Assembly: GCA_021733795.1 (NCBI GenBank)
Contig: JAIPKB010000041.1
Location: forward strand, 1-32,513
Reading direction: 5' to 3'
Length of the DNA: 32,513 bases
DNA from: Akkermansiaceae bacterium
GTDB lineage: Bacteria > Verrucomicrobiota > Verrucomicrobiia > Verrucomicrobiales > Akkermansiaceae
A program made the translations under genes and the position numbers. This document shows positions 24,823-32,513 of the stretch, piece by piece (positions within the stretch are counted from its first letter, which is position 1; the number at the start of each line of letters is the position of its first letter). A model generated the notes under the pieces. That model saw only the letters and a program-made list of their open reading frames with translations. It was not told the origin of the DNA and ran no database searches.

Positions 24823-27272
24823 GGCGTTCCATTCTTCGTGTGGTTCGAAGCATCCTCGCTCGCGGATGCCTGTGAGATGAAATCCTTCAGGCTCACCAGC
24901 GGCGGCGACTCGGTGGCCGCATCGATCTCGGCGATGCTCTTGTTAAAGAATTCCTGGCGGTCCTTGGACGCTCCACGCGCCATCTCCCGCAGTTGCGGCA
25001 CCTGCGCTTTGGCATGGACGCCATAGCGCGCGAGGTATTTCAAACATGCCGGAATACGCCCCCCCTCGCCCCAGCGGGTCATTTCAATCGTTGACACGCA
25101 GAGGGGCATTCCTTCACGAATGTGCAGGCGCGACAGCACATCAAGGCCCGCCAACCGGATGACGTCGGCAAACATCTCGTCACTGGGTGCCAACTTCTCG
25201 GTCGCCTTGACGATGGCGGGCAGCAGTGCCGCCAGATCGCGGTCGGTCAATTTGTCATAATAGCGTGCGAGCGTCAAACGGGCCGCTCCATCATCATTCT
25301 CCAACACCGACTGGATCGCGGGATAGAGCAACTGGCGGTCAACTCCCGACAGGGATCCGGCCAGGATGCCCTGCGGTCCGCCGGAACCGGGATACGGCTC
25401 GAACAGCGCGTTGGCCACGGCGCGCTGACTCATCCTCCGCGGATCAGCCGCATTCTTGCGGGCCGCCAGCGCCAGCAGATCGTTTGCCGCAGCCTTGCGG
25501 GCCTCCGGGCCGAGGCTCCGGATGGCGTTGCACGCCAGACTTTGCATCCACGAGTCGGGATCCTTGAGCAACGCGCGCAACTGCGGTGCCGCCGCGTCGG
25601 CCGGTGGCCCAAGGCAGCCAAGCGCTTCGCAGGCACCGTAGCGGGCGTAGCGCCCGGAACCACCTAACATCTGCAGCAGCTGCGGCACGAAATCGCCCTC
25701 GCGCTGGCCCAGCGTCCGGGCGGAACGCTTGCGCACGGCTGGCGACCAACTCGACAGGCCGGCCAGCACCTGCTCGGTCGTGCGCCCCTCGTAGGCAAGG
25801 CCATTCTTGCCGGTCGCGGAGAAGTAATCCCTGCCTGCGGCAATCACATCCTCCACTTCCTCGGGATTCAGCGGGGGCACCGAGCACGGCTTCTTGCCGG
25901 TTAGATACAGGCTCTTGAGCGGCAGGGCGTAAGCTAAAAGATAGCTTCCGGTGCAGTCCCAATCGGTGTACTTGTTATGTTCCTCTTCACCCACCGGCGA
26001 CCCCTGGTAACCAAAGCCGCCTTTCCAGTTGCGGGCCAGGTCGTAATACCAGCTCTGCTCTTTGAAGTAGGTGCCTGTGGCCAGCGGACCGCAGCGGGAT
26101 ACGCCGGGCAGTGCCCACTGGATGTTGAAAAAGTTCCCCGTGTGTCCGCGTTCCCGCTCGGCGTAGCCGGCCGTAGACATCCGGGCGAAGAACGCCGCCG
26201 CCTCACGATCCCCCAGGAGGTCGAAGAGCACCGCCGCGACCGAACATTTCCCATTGTCCTCATGCCCGGGCCAAGGCTGGTGATCGCCATAGGGAATGGC
26301 GCCCTTGTTGACGTAGTAGCGCAGGAACCTTGCCGACTTGTCGATCGCCAGGTCCACTGCGGGATCGTTCACGCCCGCCTGACGGGCCAGTACCAGCCCG
26401 GTGGTCAGCACGAGGCCCGGCAGGTTCATGCACCCGTAGCCATTCAGGTTGCCGCCCGGCGTGGCATGGAACTCGTGCCCCCAGGTACCAACGGCACTCT
26501 GTCCCATGGTGGCCTCCTTCGCGGTGCGGGTGAGTTCCGGCAGGATCGACTTGTCGCCGGTGGCCAGGACATATTCTGCCAAAAACAGATTCCCGTAACC
26601 GTAATACCAGGTCCACACGTCCGGGTGCAGCGATGCCGCCACCTTTTTGGCATAGTCGGCCAGCATCGGGCGGTATTCCTGCTTGCCGCTGGCCAGCAAG
26701 GCCAGGGCATTGAGGTCGATGGGAATGTCGGCGTTTCCCAACCCGTTCTTCGCGATGAGTCGGCAGCCTTGCTCGAAGATCGCCTTCGACTTCGGGCAGT
26801 TGTAGGGCGCGGTGTCGTGGTAAGCGCCCAGCACCGGCAACTTGAGGTCCACGTTCGCGGTTTGCCCATCGCGCCAGCGAGTCAGCGGCAGCCCGCCTGA
26901 TTTTTCCTCGGCGACCGTGATGGCACGCGCGAAGCTGATGCGGGCGTCGTCCGTGAAGACCTTGCCGTCTACTCCGAGGATCACGTCGTTGACGCGCAGG
27001 ATGTCGGCTGCCGGCGATCCCGCGTCAACCGCGGTCACCAGGATCTGACGGGAGTCGGACGTCTGGCCGTTCCGTCCGTAAACCCAGCCGCGTGCCCCGG
27101 TCGGGCCCAGCGTCCAGTCGTGGCTGTCGTCCTTTTTGCCACCCTGGGTGAAGTCGGGAATGGGTGGCTTTCCCGCGGCGCGGGCTCCGTCAGCCGTGCC
27201 GATGCCCGCATACGTTAGAGCGCTGAACAGGATCACGGCATTGGCGAGCAGGCTGAGTGGGGTCATTTTCAT
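24819..27272 (-). CDS. Secreted DUF6288 protein with PDZ domain and HEAT repeats
   Basis: The 817-aa product has a signal peptide (1-26, LANAVILFSALTYAGIGTA) and then PDFTQGG and HDWTLGPTGARGWVYG, the opening of DUF6288 proteins of Verrucomicrobia and Planctomycetes. A PDZ domain occupies about 55-148 (AGSPAADILRVNDVILGVDG KVF). The conserved helical core follows (150-500), with APYNCPKSKAIFEQGC, WTWYYGYGNLFLAEYVLATG, GQSAVGTWGHEF, GAIPYGDHQPWPGHEDNGKC and GHTGNFFNIQWALPGVSRCG; it resembles six-hairpin glycosidase or terpenoid-cyclase toroids. HEAT-like repeats fill about 510-640. The enzymatic activity of DUF6288 is not established. As first gene of the fucose-glycan cluster, overlapping the esterase fusion, it probably helps bind or process the same polymer. 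The start follows no clear Shine-Dalgarno; a second ATG lies two codons in. Confidence 0.85.
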   Translation of the reverse strand: MKMTPLSLLANAVILFSALTYAGIGTADGARAAGKPPIPDFTQGGKKDDSHDWTLGPTGARGWVYGRNGQTSDSRQILVTAVDAGSPAADILRVNDVILGVDGKVFTDDARISFARAITVAEEKSGGLPLTRWRDGQTANVDLKLPVLGAYHDTAPYNCPKSKAIFEQGCRLIAKNGLGNADIPIDLNALALLASGKQEYRPMLADYAKKVAASLHPDVWTWYYGYGNLFLAEYVLATGDKSILPELTRTAKEATMGQSAVGTWGHEFHATPGGNLNGYGCMNLPGLVLTTGLVLARQAGVNDPAVDLAIDKSARFLRYYVNKGAIPYGDHQPWPGHEDNGKCSVAAVLFDLLGDREAAAFFARMSTAGYAERERGHTGNFFNIQWALPGVSRCGPLATGTYFKEQSWYYDLARNWKGGFGYQGSPVGEEEHNKYTDWDCTGSYLLAYALPLKSLYLTGKKPCSVPPLNPEEVEDVIAAGRDYFSATGKNGLAYEGRTTEQVLAGLSSWSPAVRKRSARTLGQREGDFVPQLLQMLGGSGRYARYGACEALGCLGPPADAAAPQLRALLKDPDSWMQSLACNAIRSLGPEARKAAANDLLALAARKNAADPRRMSQRAVANALFEPYPGSGGPQGILAGSLSGVDRQLLYPAIQSVLENDDGAARLTLARYYDKLTDRDLAALLPAIVKATEKLAPSDEMFADVIRLAGLDVLSRLHIREGMPLCVSTIEMTRWGEGGRIPACLKYLARYGVHAKAQVPQLREMARGASKDRQEFFNKSIAEIDAATESPPLVSLKDFISQASASEDASNHTKNGTP

Positions 27273-27536
27273 TTGTGGTCAATGTTACCGGTGTGCTAAA
27301 ACCCGGTCTGAACAGGGCGCGTCATAATCCGTCGCATCCCAAGTTTGGCACACTTGACGCGCATTCCTTCCACTTTCTTTCACAAATCCGCCCGCCTCCT
27401 CGGGCACCCGGTAAAGGGTCAGCCGGATTTCCGTGAACTTGTCGAAAGGTCCCGCCATCCGCACCGCACCACCGGTGCCGGTTGGTGACCGCCGTCCGCG
27501 AAATCTTCCCGCGGAGCGTGCTTCCGCACTCGGGTT
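27273..27536. other. Upstream region of the polysaccharide cluster, with a possible small ORF
   Basis: This region must hold the promoter for the minus-strand cluster, but no good -35/-10 pair is visible. It carries the GCGCGTCA inverted repeat (separate entry). A minus-strand ORF (27285-27458, 57 aa) starts MAGPFDKFTEIRLTLYRVPE, and its first 25 codons have G/C-rich third positions like real genes here. It has no recognisable family or ribosome-binding site, and the second half looks random. It could be another 3'-truncated gene piece or chance. An imperfect CACCACCGG/CGGTTGGTG hairpin (27467-27487) lies 50 nt past the PEP-CTERM gene stop. Confidence 0.3.
27317..27362. promoter_or_regulatory. 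Inverted repeat GCGCGTCA...TGACGCGC upstream of the cluster
   Basis: GCGCGTCA (27317-27324) and TGACGCGC (27355-27362) are perfect 8-bp inverted arms separated by 30 nt. A second small stem (AAGT...ACTT) lies in the loop. The element is 45-90 bp upstream of the DUF6288 start, in the expected operator or leader position. It could be a pair of repressor half-sites or a structured leader RNA; the sequence alone does not tell. Confidence 0.35.
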
Positions 27537-28202
27537 TCACCGGCGCTGTGGCGGACGTTTCCGCCGCAGGAGCACGCAACCGGCAAGGGTGAGTGCGGCC
27601 AAGGCGACGGTGCCAGGCTCAGGGATGAGCACGGGATCACCGCTCGGATCCCATGCCCATCCGTGGATGGTTCCCGAGCTGCCATCGCCCTGCAGGGTCA
27701 CATGCATCCACCCGTAAACCGGCATGCTGGGAGCGTTGGAGGTGAAACTGGCCGGGAGCATCCGGAACCCGATATAGCCGGTCTCTCCGCTGTCTAGCCA
27801 TTGCTGTGCGCCGACTCCCATGTGGCCGGTCGAGCCGGAAAAGCCGGGGGAGAGCGGAGGGAAGGTGTTGGAGCCTGAGACTATGTCGCTTGTCGAGAGC
27901 TTGAGGACTGCGGCGTTGGTGGCGGCGGCGGCGGTCACCGGTTGTAAGGTGTCGCTGTTCCACAGCCCGGCGCCCCCATAGAACAGGTTGAGGTCCCAGG
28001 TACCGGGATTGGTGTAACTCTGGCCGACTGTCGCGGCATTGTTGCCATCGGTGAAGTCCAGATAGATCCCGTTGAAGCTGTTCGGGATGGCGATGTTCTG
28101 CTCGCCACTGTACACGACAGCGGCGGGGAGATTCGTGGCCAGCGCAGCGCCGACGGCTGCCGGGAGCAACCTGCGCATGAGACGAAGCGGTTGGAGTGGC
28201 AT
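27537..28202 (-). CDS. PEP-CTERM sorting-domain exoprotein
   Basis: The 221-aa protein has a signal peptide (about 1-28, LLPAAVGAALATNLPAA) and a beta-rich body (VVYSGEQNIAIPNSFNGIYL; YLDFTDGNNAA; GETGYIGFRML; YGWMHVTLQGDGSSGTIHGW AW). This resembles exported PEP-CTERM proteins whose last strand carries 'YGWMxVTxxxxGTIxxWAY'. The C-terminus is a textbook PEP-CTERM signal: IPEPGT, a hydrophobic helix (VALAALTLAGCVLL) and the basic tail RRKRPPQRR. EpsH/XrtA-type exosortases recognise this signal and process the protein at the cell surface; none lies in the window. It is 47 nt downstream of the PATR-repeat gene on the same strand, so the two are probably cotranscribed. The function of the body is unknown. 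Confidence 0.9.
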   Translation of the reverse strand: MPLQPLRLMRRLLPAAVGAALATNLPAAVVYSGEQNIAIPNSFNGIYLDFTDGNNAATVGQSYTNPGTWDLNLFYGGAGLWNSDTLQPVTAAAATNAAVLKLSTSDIVSGSNTFPPLSPGFSGSTGHMGVGAQQWLDSGETGYIGFRMLPASFTSNAPSMPVYGWMHVTLQGDGSSGTIHGWAWDPSGDPVLIPEPGTVALAALTLAGCVLLRRKRPPQRR

Positions 28203-28249
28203 GGGAAAATGCTGGTTGGGTGGTTTCAGGGCGGGGGCGGTTCAGGGGA

Positions 28250-31200
28250 TCAGGGGCTGAGGGTGACCGCCACCCTGCCCAGTACCGAATCCGCCTTTAG
28301 GCCGCCAGAGTCGAAAAGCAGGAACGGAACCTCCACCACTTCGTAGTCGCCGGGATCCTGGGTGGAAACCACGACAGGGTCCGGGTTGGCCGGGTCGGGA
28401 ATGAAGCCTCCGCCCGAATCCGAAAACTCCGGCGTGTAGGTCAGCCCCGCCGCCGCGAAATCCTTGTGGCGCACGTATTGCAACTTGATATCGAGTGGGC
28501 TGAAGGAGACCTCGATCCTCACGTTGCCCGGCGTGAAGGTGGCCGGATCGGTCACCGTCAAAGCCGTGTTGTCAGGGGCGTTCGGGTCGGTTCCGAAGGC
28601 GAATTCCAGGAGGTTGTTCAGCCCGTCGCCGGTGCCGCCATTTTCAATGTCGGCGTTGGGATTGGCGTTGGCTCCGGTGAGCCCGTTCGCGCTCGCCCAG
28701 ATGCCATAGGTGCCGGTGACCGTGCTGACGGTGAGGGTGCCGCTACCGGTGAAGCAGGTGTCGTCAATGTGGGTGGCACCCGAACCGGTGGCACCCCAGG
28801 TGCCCGTCGGCATCGCGACGCCGGCGAGAACGAGCCCGTCGATGGTATCGGTGCCGCTGTAGTTCAGGTTCAGCATCGCGCCGCTCGCCACCGAGACGTC
28901 GGCCGCGTCCGCAAGGCCCGTGTTGTTGGTGCTGTCGCCGAGCGTCAGGGTCCCAGCCTCGACCGATGTGACACCGGTGTAGGTGTTGATCCGGGTCAAC
29001 GCCATCGTTCCGGCACCCGTTTTGGTCAGGCCGCTGAAGGCGATCCCACCCTGATTCTTCAATTTCGCGGAGACCGTCAAATCCGTCGCAGCGTCACTGG
29101 TGACATCGGCCACATCGAAGATCAAACTGGATCCCACGCCACCGCCGAGATCGACGGCCCCACCCATATTGATCGCTCCGTTCGCCTGGCCAATGTCGGT
29201 GATTGAGGAAGGAATGCTCCCTCGAACCGTCACCGTCTCCCTGATGCCATAGGCCTGAAAACCGCCACCGGCGGCAGACAAGTTGTTTGTGGCCCGCAGT
29301 TCGCCTCCATTCAGGGTGAGAAACTCCATCGTAGTGAAACCTGCCGTCGTCCCATTGGTGACCCGCGCTCCAGCCTCAATCGTCAGGTCCAGATCCGATC
29401 CCGCGTGGTTCCCGTAGGTGTCGTTCAACACCAAGTCCAGAGCCCCGGCGGCAACCGTCGTGGATCCCGAGTATGGCTGCGCCACCCCAACCGTCACGGT
29501 ATTCGGACCGTTTTTGACCACCGAGCCAACGCCACTGATCGGATTGGTCAGAGTGAGATTGTCCGAGCGATTCAGAATGACGATGCCATCATTGATCACC
29601 GCGCCAGTGCCAAAGTTGCCGGAGGTTCCTCCGGTGCCAACTTGCACTGTGCCATTGTAAATCGTTGTCCCCCCGCTGAAGGTGTTGTCGGTCTCGATAA
29701 AGAGCGTGCCACTCCCGTCCTTCACCAACTGGGTGGCCCCGGCGATGCCAAATGCCCCCGTGAAGGTGTAGTTGTTGCCAGCCGTGTTGGTCACTTCGGT
29801 GTAACCCGGCGTCACATTCTCCAGCAGGGTCACCGTCTTGTTGGCCCCGCTGTCGTTGAAGAGCGCATCGTCGCCATTGTAGAAGAAACTGTCACTGGTG
29901 TTGTTCCAGTTCGCATCCGGCCCTGCGGTCTCCCAGTTGCCGGAGGTGGTCCCCGTCCAGGTGCCACTCTCCGTGGTGATCTCCGCTTCGAGGGTCTGCC
30001 CATTGAGGTTGACCGCACCCAGTCGATAACCAGGAGCCGTAAAGCTGTCGGCCAAATCTCCGAGGTTCCCATCAATCAAGGTCCCGCTGTAGGTCGCGAT
30101 CGCGTACGTCGTGGTCCCGAGGCTGGGAATTCCAGAGATGCTCAACTCCGAGACGCCATTGAGGGTGAGGTCCGTCGTCTGGATTCCGGTAAAGGAAAGA
30201 GGATCAATCGTCACAGACGCCCCCCCCGAGCTGCCCAAGGTGAGAAGACCTCCAATGGTGCCCACCCCGCCAATCCCGGCGCCATCCCCCACGGTCACAT
30301 CGCCGACGAGGCTTCCGGCCGCTGAGAGCGCGAGAACACCACTGGAAACGGTCGTCAGACCGGTGTAGGTATTGACTCCCCCGAGGGTCAGCGTGCCGCT
30401 GCCGGTCTTGGTCAAGCCACCATCAAGGGCAGCGTCACCATCAATGTCGGAGTGACTCAAGATGGCGTTATAGGTGATGTCGAATCCGTTCGTGTCGATC
30501 GTCCCGCCCCCATCCCGGACGTTGACCCGGGTCAAACCGCCGAAGAGCGCGCCAGCGCTCGCTGCCGCCTTCTGCAGCGTTCCGCCATTGAAGTTGAAAA
30601 TCGTCGTGCTGCCGCCGGCTCCATTCGCAAACACCCGCGCCGTGCTCAGCAATCCTCCGTCGAGATTGACGGTCGAGGCCCCGCCGCCGGAGCCATACGG
30701 ATTCATCCAGAAATTCGACGCGTCCAGTCCGCTTGCGGAGGCCGTTCCGGGTGCTGCGACATTGAGGGTCCCACCGGCGACGGCCAGCGCCCCGTTCCCG
30801 ACTCCGCCGCCGGTGATGTCCCGGCCGCCGATGCCGGTGAAGCCGCCACCGCCACCGATGTTCAACTCGCCGCCAGGATTCACCGTCACCGAGCCGGTGG
30901 TGCCCGTCACACCAGCGCCGACGCCGAAACTCTGGTTGCTGGCCACGGTCACCGCGCCGAAAATGCTGATCTCGCCACCCGTCTTGGTGTTCATCATGGC
31001 CACGTCCGTCGCCGTGCTGCCACTTGCCACTTCCAAGACCCCACCCTCCGCAATCAGACCGCCGGTGAATCCGGAAAGATCCCCGGACAGGACCAGATCG
31101 CCCCCACCCACCAACTTCACTGTTGAGGCACCCGTCAGGGCTCCGCTGACCTCGATCGCACTCCCTCCAGCCAGGGACACATCAAGCCCACCGCCAAGGA

Positions 31201-32065
31201 TCACGTCGGCCGCGATCTGATGACTGCCGGCACTCGTCGAAAGGTCCGCTTTGCCCAAGTTGTCAAAGGTCAGGGCGGAAGGCCCGCCGATCGTGATGGC
31301 GTGGGTGCTGTCGAATGCCAAGTCCCCGATGGTCACCGGGACATCGAGGGCCGCGGTGAGCGGACCGGTCAGTAGCGCGCCATCAAACAGGGCCATGTTC
31401 TGTGCTCCATTGGGAACGCCCGGATCCCAGTTCAACGCTGCGGACCAGTTCCCACCGCCATCGGTCTGCCAGGTGTTTGCCGAGAACAAAGGTGTCGAGG
31501 CTCTGAGAGTCAACGCGCTGACCGTGACGACCGCACTCACGTTCCTCGTGAGGCTGATCACCAGATTGCCAGCACCATCGGTCCCGAGATTCGAGAGTGT
31601 CCCAAAGGGATTGGCCGCGACGGGGTCGGGCATAACGCTCTGCCCGTCTGCGGTGTAGGTCGTCCGACCATCCGTATTCACGAAGCCCGCGCCGATCGTA
31701 AGCTCATATTCCAAGGAATCATCAAGTCCGCCAATGGTGATGGTCGCATCAGCAGGAAAGCCCATCCAGTCTTCCAGATTGCTGGCGTCGAACACCGCGG
31801 GCTCACCGCCGTTCACCACTGCATCGCCGTTCTGACCATTAAAGCCTGCAGTCGTGACGGTAACGCCCCCGGAAACCGGCGCACCAGTAACGTCTTTAGT
31901 CACCGCCACCACCCCTGCTGTCAAAATGTATTCGATGAAATCGTTCGTTGTGGGATTGGTGTTCCCAAAATCGACTCCGATCGTCTGACCATCGACCAGT
32001 TGCGCCTCCGAGACGCCGGTTGTTCCAGCGACCACCAAGGCCGATATTGCCAGTTTGAATTTCAT
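28250..32065 (-). CDS. Large secreted PATR (autotransporter-associated beta-strand) repeat protein
   Basis: I choose the ATG at 32065 (1271 aa) because it opens a clean signal peptide (FKLAISALVVAGTTGVSEA, cut about residue 22). The longer frame from 32239 adds 58 residues, including a run of Asn, and is probably leader. Residues 25-190 form a beta-domain (TIGVDFGNTNPTTNDFIEY). From about 195 the chain is a Gly/Thr-rich beta-helix with PATR repeats: LTKTGSGTLTLGGVNTYTGL (551-570), LVKDGSGTLFIETDNTFSGG (780-799), VVKNGPNTVTVGVAQPYSGS (849-868) and LTKTGAGTMALTRINTYTGV (1013-1032). The C-terminus has YGIWASANGLTGANANPNAD and GLNNLLEFAFGTDPNAPDN, the terminal module common in Verrucomicrobial exoproteins. 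There is no 12-strand autotransporter barrel and no PEP-CTERM signal, so attachment is unclear. It is probably a surface adhesin or glycan-contact protein. The PEP-CTERM gene follows downstream. Confidence 0.88.
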   Translation of the reverse strand: MKFKLAISALVVAGTTGVSEAQLVDGQTIGVDFGNTNPTTNDFIEYILTAGVVAVTKDVTGAPVSGGVTVTTAGFNGQNGDAVVNGGEPAVFDASNLEDWMGFPADATITIGGLDDSLEYELTIGAGFVNTDGRTTYTADGQSVMPDPVAANPFGTLSNLGTDGAGNLVISLTRNVSAVVTVSALTLRASTPLFSANTWQTDGGGNWSAALNWDPGVPNGAQNMALFDGALLTGPLTAALDVPVTIGDLAFDSTHAITIGGPSALTFDNLGKADLSTSAGSHQIAADVILGGGLDVSLAGGSAIEVSGALTGASTVKLVGGGDLVLSGDLSGFTGGLIAEGGVLEVASGSTATDVAMMNTKTGGEISIFGAVTVASNQSFGVGAGVTGTTGSVTVNPGGELNIGGGGGFTGIGGRDITGGGVGNGALAVAGGTLNVAAPGTASASGLDASNFWMNPYGSGGGASTVNLDGGLLSTARVFANGAGGSTTIFNFNGGTLQKAAASAGALFGGLTRVNVRDGGGTIDTNGFDITYNAILSHSDIDGDAALDGGLTKTGSGTLTLGGVNTYTGLTTVSSGVLALSAAGSLVGDVTVGDGAGIGGVGTIGGLLTLGSSGGASVTIDPLSFTGIQTTDLTLNGVSELSISGIPSLGTTTYAIATYSGTLIDGNLGDLADSFTAPGYRLGAVNLNGQTLEAEITTESGTWTGTTSGNWETAGPDANWNNTSDSFFYNGDDALFNDSGANKTVTLLENVTPGYTEVTNTAGNNYTFTGAFGIAGATQLVKDGSGTLFIETDNTFSGGTTIYNGTVQVGTGGTSGNFGTGAVINDGIVILNRSDNLTLTNPISGVGSVVKNGPNTVTVGVAQPYSGSTTVAAGALDLVLNDTYGNHAGSDLDLTIEAGARVTNGTTAGFTTMEFLTLNGGELRATNNLSAAGGGFQAYGIRETVTVRGSIPSSITDIGQANGAINMGGAVDLGGGVGSSLIFDVADVTSDAATDLTVSAKLKNQGGIAFSGLTKTGAGTMALTRINTYTGVTSVEAGTLTLGDSTNNTGLADAADVSVASGAMLNLNYSGTDTIDGLVLAGVAMPTGTWGATGSGATHIDDTCFTGSGTLTVSTVTGTYGIWASANGLTGANANPNADIENGGTGDGLNNLLEFAFGTDPNAPDNTALTVTDPATFTPGNVRIEVSFSPLDIKLQYVRHKDFAAAGLTYTPEFSDSGGGFIPDPANPDPVVVSTQDPGDYEVVEVPFLLFDSGGLKADSVLGRVAVTLSP

Positions 32066-32257
32066 GATATTCAGCGGGTTATTGTTGTTATTGCTAGAAA
32101 ATCGCTTTTCGGGGTTGGTGCGCATGAGGGGATCAAGGGAGGTTCGGACACCGGGAGAAAAGAAGTTGCGGGGAAGGAGGGGCCGGAGATGCCGCTTTCG
32201 CCGCCCTGTCACGGTGAGCAGAATGGATGCTCCGGTCAAACGGTCGCGCGATGGGGG
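32066..32257. other. Leader/upstream region of the PATR-repeat gene
   Basis: About 190 nt between the chosen start (32065) and copy B of the leader element. On the minus strand it carries an A/T-rich AACAATAACAACAATAACCC stretch just before the start codon and no Shine-Dalgarno. The frame stays open here (extending the ORF to 32239), but the encoded residues are basic and low-complexity, unlike an exported protein. Confidence 0.35.
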
Positions 32258-32513
32258 TCATGGTACAATCTTTCCAAAGCCTAGATTACAGCTTTCCCCC
32301 ACCTGTTCGAGGAAAATCGGCGCGGGAGCTGAAATTTCTCCGGAACAGGCCCGCTGGGATCGATCGTAGCCCTTGCTCTCGCACCCCGCCGCCTGGTCGA
32401 TCGCCGGCGGGCGGTTCCACGACCTCGCCAGGCTCGCGGCCGGCTGATCCGTGAAGCCGTAAAGAATGAGGTTTCCCGTCGGGTCCCCTCCGCCGCCCCC
32501 GCCGCCCCCTCCC
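32258..32513 (-). CDS. Possible 3' end of a Gly-rich protein running off the right edge
   Basis: A minus-strand frame enters at the right edge with a glycine run, then GDPTGNLILYGFTDQPAASL, and stays open to the TGA at 32260-32258. The first 25 residues look protein-like. The remainder runs through leader element B and looks like read-through, so the true stop or a frameshift may lie nearer 32430. No family is recognised. The CCG/CCC-rich last 30 bases of the plus strand code for the glycine run. Confidence 0.22.
   Translation of the reverse strand, partial: GGGGGGGGGDPTGNLILYGFTDQPAASLARSWNRPPAIDQAAGCESKGYDRSQRACSGEISAPAPIFLEQVGESCNLGFGKIVP
32266..32345 (-). promoter_or_regulatory. Leader element, copy B (similar to 4199-4285)
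   Basis: On the minus strand it reads TCCGGAGAAATTTCAGCTCC, then CGCGCCGATTTTCCTC, then GTAATCTAGGCTTTGGAAAG. The blocks follow the same order and nearly the same spacing as copy A upstream of the MGH1-like gene. TAATCT may be a -10 box; the leader to the PATR gene would then be about 215 nt. It also overlaps the uncertain right-edge ORF. Confidence 0.4.

Noticed and set aside
28250..32065. Classical type V autotransporter
   Set aside because: PATR repeats are present, but the C-terminus lacks an outer-membrane beta-barrel and the terminal aromatic residue.
28250..32065. CRISPR or tandem DNA repeat, suggested by repetitive sequence
   Set aside because: Repetition is at protein level (Gly/Thr-rich beta strands); no uniform repeat-spacer pattern exists.

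Overview
The window is about 32.5 kb of GC-rich bacterial DNA that most resembles an environmental member of the Verrucomicrobiota (a Haloferula/Luteolibacter-like lineage or a relative). This placement is inferred from the gene families. They include a PEP-CTERM sorting signal, secreted proteins with autotransporter-associated beta-strand (PATR) repeats, DUF6288 and DUF1080 proteins, very long secreted TPR proteins, a two-heme protein of the hydrazine-synthase-alpha-like superfamily, and GH29/GH95 fucosidases. No rRNA, tRNA, CRISPR array, insertion sequence or integrase is visible. The odd length, a perfect hairpin at base 1 and a CCG-rich last 30 bases suggest that the window may be a whole contig.

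Layout. (1) 1-480, minus strand: two out-of-frame pieces of secreted Verrucomicrobial proteins. (2) 546-2396, plus strand: a near-consensus promoter and a secreted 576-aa protein. (3) 2407-2518: an inverted intergenic repeat. (4) 2549-4198, minus: a secreted (alpha/alpha)6 glycoside hydrolase of the MGH1-like type. (5) 4419-5573, plus: an M24 metallopeptidase with all metal ligands. (6) 5707-6459, minus: a secreted DUF1080 protein (3-keto-disaccharide hydrolase-like). (7) 6829-13620, minus: a two-gene operon of secreted TPR proteins, one of 1800 aa. (8) 13876-27272, minus: a polysaccharide-degradation cluster. In transcription order it holds a DUF6288 PDZ/HEAT protein, a PATR-Ig-sialate-O-acetylesterase fusion, a beta-helix remnant, a GH95 fucosidase, a 1158-aa PD40/di-heme protein, an esterase remnant with a sulfatase-like stub, a GH29 fucosidase, and a broken membrane-anchored prenyltransferase-fold protein. 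(9) 27537-32065, minus: a 1271-aa PATR-repeat surface protein followed by a PEP-CTERM protein. (10) 32258-32513: an uncertain ORF running off the right edge.

The genes of region 8 probably cooperate outside the cytoplasm in dismantling an acetylated, fucose-containing, possibly sulfated glycan. The two fucosidases remove L-fucose, the esterase removes O-acetyl groups, and the lost beta-helix and sulfatase-like genes would have handled the backbone and sulfate. No SusC/SusD pair, transporter or regulator lies in the window. ATGA overlaps and a 5-nt gap mean most of the cluster is probably one transcript.

The least expected result is a recurring kind of scar. At about 275, 14250, 15948 and 21915 the protein-like reading frame changes abruptly, and at most of these points one recognisable family gives way to another or to a distant part of the same one. 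Several of these pieces are missed by simple ORF calling. Three unrelated secreted genes in the cluster also begin with recognisably related signal-peptide cassettes. Either the locus is being reshuffled and is decaying, or the assembly is chimeric. Read mapping across these points would decide.
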